This document shows, piece after piece, positions 61,040 through 64,000 of a DNA stretch of 64,000 nt. A program made the position numbers and the translations under genes. How positions within the stretch are numbered: the first letter of the stretch is position 1; every line of letters starts with the position of its first letter. The notes under the pieces are model-generated. The model saw only the letters and a list, made by a program, of their open reading frames with translations, searched no databases and was not told where the DNA came from. This DNA comes from Sphingomonadaceae bacterium. Its GTDB lineage: Bacteria; Pseudomonadota; Alphaproteobacteria; Sphingomonadales; Sphingomonadaceae. Location: the NCBI GenBank assembly GCA_024236195.1, contig JACKKZ010000004.1:537547-601546 (forward strand). The letters are read 5' to 3'.

Positions 61040-61869
61040 GCGAAGTCACGCTCTCCATCGGTGGCCGCAGTTACACCGTTTCCTGCGCTGATGGCGAAGA
61101 GGATCACGTTACCGGGCTGGGTGCGCGCATTGATGCCAAAATGTCCGAGATGGGCGCGGCCCTCGGTAATAATGAAGCGCGCAATTTCCTGTTTGCCTCG
61201 CTCCTGCTCGCCGATGAGCTTCATGAACGCGGCACAGAATTGCTCAAGGTGAAGGACGAAGTCCTTGCCGCGACACGGGAAACTGCCGAGCTGCGGACCA
61301 GTATTGCGCCACTTGAGACGGAACTTGAAGCAGCCCGCAACCTTGCGGAAGAGGCTGCAAGCGAACGTGATGCGCTGAAGATCGCGAAGGAAACGGCTGA
61401 AACTGCACGGCAAAATGCGCTCGACCAGCTGGATGGACTGCGCAACGAGATCCTCCAGACCGGCGATGCCTTGCAGGAGGCAAAGTCGGGCGAGGAACAG
61501 GCGCGCAGTGAATTGACCAAGCACATGGAGGCACTCGAATCCCTCAAGGTCGAGCTTGACGGGCGGGTGGCCAAAGTCGGGTCGCTCAATGAAGAACTAG
61601 TGGCTGCCCGCGCGGCAAAAGACGTCTTGGCAGCCAAGCTGGAAGAACTGAGCGGAGAGCGTGACGCGCTGGCAGCGGCAGTGGAAGACATGCGTGCCAC
61701 CCAGCAGGGACTGACAGAGGAACTGGAAACCTTGCGCGCTGCTCCGGCATTAGCTCCGGAGGCCATGCCCTTGTCTGCTGACCCCGATCTGGCCCCCGCG
61801 CTGGAGAAATTTGCCGACTTGCTTGAAAATTGTGCGGCCAAGCTTGAGGGCAAGGCTGCGAACGCCTAA
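61036..61869 (+). CDS. zapA: Cell division protein ZapA with an unusually long coiled-coil extension
   Basis: 277 residues. Residues 1-65 are the ZapA head (VTLSIGGRSYTVSCADGEED, ARIDAKMSEMGAALGNNEAR, FLFASLLLADELHERGTELL), which binds FtsZ and dimerises. Usual ZapA proteins end at ~100-130 residues; here a further ~170 residues form a continuous charged coiled coil (ETAELRTSIAPLETELEAAR, KLEELSGERDALAAAVEDMR) ending in a short acidic/hydrophobic tail. Followed by 6S RNA. Confidence 0.88.
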   Translation: MSEVTLSIGGRSYTVSCADGEEDHVTGLGARIDAKMSEMGAALGNNEARNFLFASLLLADELHERGTELLKVKDEVLAATRETAELRTSIAPLETELEAARNLAEEAASERDALKIAKETAETARQNALDQLDGLRNEILQTGDALQEAKSGEEQARSELTKHMEALESLKVELDGRVAKVGSLNEELVAARAAKDVLAAKLEELSGERDALAAAVEDMRATQQGLTEELETLRAAPALAPEAMPLSADPDLAPALEKFADLLENCAAKLEGKAANA

Positions 61870-61894
61870 ATAGCGCAGCGGCGGGACTGCCCGG

Positions 61895-62035
61895 CACGAG
61901 CCGATTGAATATCCCTGAGGCTATAAGCATTCCTAGGGAGTTGTCCCTGCCCTGGAACACGGGTTCGTCCTGGGGACCGGGGTACACGGCGCCCACCTGA
62001 CGTTTTCGCGTCAGAGGATTTCCCGGTAACGACCC
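61895..62035 (+). ncRNA. ssrS: 6S RNA (SsrS)
   Basis: The zapA - 6S - 5-formyl-THF cyclo-ligase order is conserved across proteobacteria. Here GAATATCCCTGAG (about 61907-61919) pairs with TCAGAGGATTTC (about 62010-62022) as the closing stem, CCCTGAGGCTATAAGC resembles the 5' 6S signature, and an inner stem (TGTCCC...GGGGTACA) flanks the apical hairpin. 6S binds sigma-70 RNA polymerase in stationary phase. Ends are approximate. Confidence 0.72.
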
Positions 62036-62079
62036 ATGGTGGTTCCGCCACACCATTTTGCCTCAAGCGCCGGCACCGC

Positions 62080-62180
62080 CGTCCGGCGGCTTGGCTTTCC
62101 TCGCTCATGCGACCTTGTGGTCGCGTCGCTGCGGGCGGGCGGTCGCCCTTGCGGTCCTGCGGACCGGCCAGCGCAAGATA
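62080..62180 (+). repeat. Cluster of short hairpins between 6S RNA and cyclo-ligase
   Basis: GCGACC-TTGT-GGTCGC (about 62109-62124) and GGTCC-TGC-GGACC (about 62152-62164) are perfect small hairpins, with a further GGGCGG...GCCC stem between them. The stretch has the look of a REP-like interspersed element and could also help terminate 6S transcription. No gene is present here. Confidence 0.5.
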
Positions 62181-62192
62181 CCCGGACGACGT

Positions 62193-62762
62193 GTGACCAA
62201 GGCCCAACTCCGCAAACAATTGCGCGCTGCGCGCAAGGCGCATGTGGCGGCCCAGCCCGACACCATCCGCGCGCTGCTGTTCCTGCGCCCGCCCTCGCCC
62301 CTACTGGAACTGGTCCCGCAAGGTGCCACTGTCGGTGTTTATCGCGCTACTGCGGATGAGGCCCCCGCAAATAATTATGCGAAATTCTTTGCCGAGGCAG
62401 GCCACCGCGTCGCCCTGCCCTCATTTGCCACGCCCGAATCGGCAATGGTGTTTCGCGAGCACACCGATCCCTTCGGTGAAAGCGACCTCGAAGCCGGGCC
62501 TTTCGGGATGTTGCAGCCGACCGAGGATTCGGAAGAACTGGTGCCAGAGCTATTGGTGATGCCACTGGTCGGTTTCACCGCCTCTGGTGCGCGTCTTGGG
62601 CAAGGCGGCGGGCATTATGACCGCTGGTTGGCGGCCCATTCCGATACCATTGCCATCGGCATTGCATGGGACTGCCAGCTGGTGGATGAGTTGCCTCTGG
62701 AAGACCACGACATGCCGTTAAAGGCTGTCGTCACGCCCACTCGTTTCTACGGAACTTTCTGA
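62193..62762 (+). CDS. 5-formyltetrahydrofolate cyclo-ligase
   Basis: About 189 residues; converts 5-formyl-THF to 5,10-methenyl-THF with ATP. Seen: VTKAQLRKQLRAARKAH (basic ATP-binding start), VGVYRATADEAPANN, LPSFATPESAMVFREH, and the C-terminal LVGFTASGARLGQGGGHYDR with the conserved GQGGGYYD-type loop and IGIAWDCQL. The GTG at 62193 gives the canonical N-terminus; the open frame upstream encodes hairpin repeat sequence. Overlaps the DUF2842 start by one base. Confidence 0.91.
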   Translation: MTKAQLRKQLRAARKAHVAAQPDTIRALLFLRPPSPLLELVPQGATVGVYRATADEAPANNYAKFFAEAGHRVALPSFATPESAMVFREHTDPFGESDLEAGPFGMLQPTEDSEELVPELLVMPLVGFTASGARLGQGGGHYDRWLAAHSDTIAIGIAWDCQLVDELPLEDHDMPLKAVVTPTRFYGTF

Positions 62763-62986
62763 TGCGCGAGAAACCAACCCTTCGCATTCCGCTTGGCATT
62801 ATCGCACTGCTCGCGGTGCTGACCGTCTATGCCGTGCTGGTTGCCAGCGCTTCTGACTATATCGGGCAGCTGCACGTGCTGGTGCAGACCGTGATCTACA
62901 TCATCTTGGGTACGATCTGGTTGTTGCCGCTGCGGCGCTTCCTGATCTGGATGGAAACCGGCAAATGGAGCGCGCCGGAGGAATAG
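62762..62986 (+). CDS. DUF2842 family small membrane protein
   Basis: 74 residues, two membrane segments (LGIIALLAVLTVYAVLVASA and VQTVIYIILGTIWLLPL) and the C-terminal RRFLIWMETGKWSAPEE typical of DUF2842, an alphaproteobacterial family without known function. ATG overlaps the preceding stop by one base, so it is coupled to the cyclo-ligase. Confidence 0.85.
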   Translation: MREKPTLRIPLGIIALLAVLTVYAVLVASASDYIGQLHVLVQTVIYIILGTIWLLPLRRFLIWMETGKWSAPEE

Positions 62987-63042
62987 GCGAACGCATACGC
63001 AAGCGCGCCTGACTGGTTCAACGATGTGGAGAATGTCCCAAG

Positions 63043-63119
63043 TGGCGCGAGTGACGGGACTCGAACCCGCGACCTTCGGCGTGACAGGCCGACACTCTAA
63101 CCAACTGAGCTACACCCGC
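63043..63119 (-). tRNA. tRNA-Asp (anticodon GTC)
   Basis: 77 nt on the minus strand: acceptor GCGGGTG pairs with CACTCGC (one G-U), D arm AGCTCAGTTGGTTAGAG, anticodon stem CGGCC..CCG region with GTC in the loop, T arm CGGGTTCGAGTCCCG, discriminator G and encoded CCA. Confidence 0.96.
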
Positions 63120-63295
63120 GCAGCCACTTGGGAGACGCGCCTCTATGCGAGGCTGCGGGGCCTGTCAACAACTGTTGTGCCGGAATTTTCACCCCGGCAA
63201 AAAAGCTATTCGAGCGGGCCGTTACCAACCCCGAATTAACCATATTTTCGGCCTTAGCTGCGACATAGCCCCCGAAATCGGAACGAGGGGCTTTC

Positions 63296-63748
63296 ATGGT
63301 TCGGACAATTCTTGCGCTGGGTGCCTATGCCACACTGGCACTGGCGGCTTACCCGCTGGCGGCCAGTGAACAGGTGGCGCTATCGCGCGCGGTCTTCCTT
63401 GAAACCGCCACTTCCACCCCCAGTGGGCGCATGCGCTCCATCGCTCCGGCGGAGAGCGTCAGCCGCGGTGACAAGGTGATCCTGGTCGTGGAATGGCGCG
63501 CACCCACGCACAGCAAAGGTTTCACGGTCTCCAGCCCCGTGCCAGCACACCTCACCTATGCCCGCAGCAGCGATGATTCGGTGGAAGTTTCGGTCGATGG
63601 CGGGCGCAACTGGGGTTTGCTCGATTCCACCCGAATGGGTAGCCGCAAGGCAACACCTGAAGACGTCACTCACCTGCGCTGGCGCATCCCCGCGCACAAG
63701 GCGCGTAGCGGGTCAGGACGAATTACCTACAGCGCCTTCGTCCGCTGA
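63296..63748 (+). CDS. Exported protein of unknown function
   Basis: About 150 residues: signal peptide (MVRTILALGAYATLALAAYP, cleavage near LAASEQ), then a beta-rich domain with DKVILVVEWRAPTHSKGFTV, VEVSVDGGRNWGLLDSTRMG and a C-terminal HLRWRIPAHKARSGSGRITY. The layout recalls DUF11/Ig-like exported domains seen in sphingomonads. Function unknown. Convergent with the E2 gene at the window end. Confidence 0.68.
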   Translation: MVRTILALGAYATLALAAYPLAASEQVALSRAVFLETATSTPSGRMRSIAPAESVSRGDKVILVVEWRAPTHSKGFTVSSPVPAHLTYARSSDDSVEVSVDGGRNWGLLDSTRMGSRKATPEDVTHLRWRIPAHKARSGSGRITYSAFVR

Positions 63749-63754
63749 GGCCGG

Positions 63755-64000
63755 TCAGTCGGCCAGCAACAGCGCCGGGGTCTCGATGAGCTTTTTCAGC
63801 GCCTGGACAAAGCTGGCCGCGTCGTACCCATCGACCACACGGTGATCGCAGCTGATCGAGATATTCATCAGCTTGCGCTTCTCTATCCGTTCGCCGCCCA
63901 ATCCATCGGGCACGAACATGGGCCGCTCGACGATCCGGTTGGGGCCGATAATAGCCACTTCCGGACGGTTAATGACCGGCGTCGTCGCCACGCCACCCAG
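63755..64000 (-). CDS. 2-oxoacid dehydrogenase E2 (dihydrolipoamide acyltransferase), C-terminal part
   Basis: Only the last ~81 codons are in the window; the 5' part continues beyond base 64000. GGVATTPVINRPEVAIIGPN and ISISCDHRVVDGYDAASFVQ contain the catalytic DHRxxDG motif of the acyltransferase domain. Transfers acyl groups from lipoyl to CoA in pyruvate, branched-chain or 2-oxoglutarate dehydrogenase; which complex cannot be told from this fragment. Confidence 0.9.
   Translation of the reverse strand: MGGVATTPVINRPEVAIIGPNRIVERPMFVPDGLGGERIEKRKLMNISISCDHRVVDGYDAASFVQALKKLIETPALLLAD

Noticed and set aside
63180..63215. GCCGG...CCGGC followed by AAAAAA as a terminator
   Set aside because: On the strand where it would end transcription the U run precedes the stem, so it is in the wrong order.

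Overview
The window reads as a chromosomal segment of an alphaproteobacterium of the Sphingomonadales, most likely an Erythrobacteraceae-type organism. This is inference from family resemblance: GTTC-N7-GTTC LexA boxes of the alphaproteobacterial kind, a CTGTCAT-type Pho box, the zapA / 6S RNA / 5-formyl-THF cyclo-ligase arrangement, a phoR-pstCAB-phoU-phoB operon without pstS (as in Caulobacter), PEP-CTERM-type prsK/prsR/prsT genes, and high-GC coding with many GTG starts. No plasmid, phage or insertion-sequence genes were seen; nearly all of it is ordinary core genome.

Layout. 1-4.9 kb: end of purL, a DUF6122 membrane protein, a nitroreductase, a Coq4-like protein, and head-to-head serB/miaA. 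5-11.5 kb: branched-chain amino acid genes ilvB, ilvN, ilvC and leuA, with a terminator-type hairpin just before ilvB and a 16-codon Leu-rich leader peptide with competing hairpins before leuA. 11.5-17.5 kb: amidohydrolase, flavin oxidoreductase, a small block of little-known genes (AHH protein, unknown protein, flavodoxin-like protein) and recJ. 17.6-24 kb: tRNA-Glu and the phosphate regulon. 24.4-31.3 kb: the SOS mutagenesis genes imuA-imuB and dnaE2, with an HTH gene lodged between imuB and dnaE2, LexA boxes directly before imuA and dnaE2, and two in-frame palindromic repeats inside dnaE2. 31.4-39.4 kb: transporters, an orthocaspase with Sel1-like repeats, panB and a DUF475 protein. 39.4-46 kb: polysaccharide/PEP-CTERM regulatory cluster (sugar transferase, PrsK kinase, PrsR sigma-54 regulator, PrsT TPR lipoprotein). 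46-54 kb: an XRE/ScfR-type regulator, small proteins, an M20 peptidase, an SLC13 permease, tRNA-Leu, an inositol-phosphatase-like gene and efp. 54-64 kb: carbon metabolism (tkt, gap, pgk, thioesterase, class I aldolase), then zapA, 6S RNA, cyclo-ligase, DUF2842, tRNA-Asp, an exported protein and the end of a 2-oxoacid dehydrogenase E2 gene.

One technical point governs how the window should be used. Six genes (pstA, pstB, prsR, prsK, pgk, gap) are broken by many 1-2 base indels, mostly in homopolymers or short repeats, in three tight patches (about 20.85-22.0, 41.9-44.5 and 56.5-58.1 kb, plus one at 57.68 kb). Everything between these patches is intact. Since pgk and gap are normally indispensable, these are far more likely consensus errors than true pseudogenes.

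The most interesting biology is the SOS cassette. imuA and dnaE2 carry the same promoter layout (-10 inside the LexA box, start codon 8 nt downstream, no room for a ribosome binding site), so both mRNAs are probably leaderless. The HTH gene between imuB and dnaE2 has its own array of six TTGAC(G/C) motifs in alternating orientation. dnaE2 contains two related palindromic elements whose core is translated in the same frame both times, reminiscent of Rickettsia palindromic elements.
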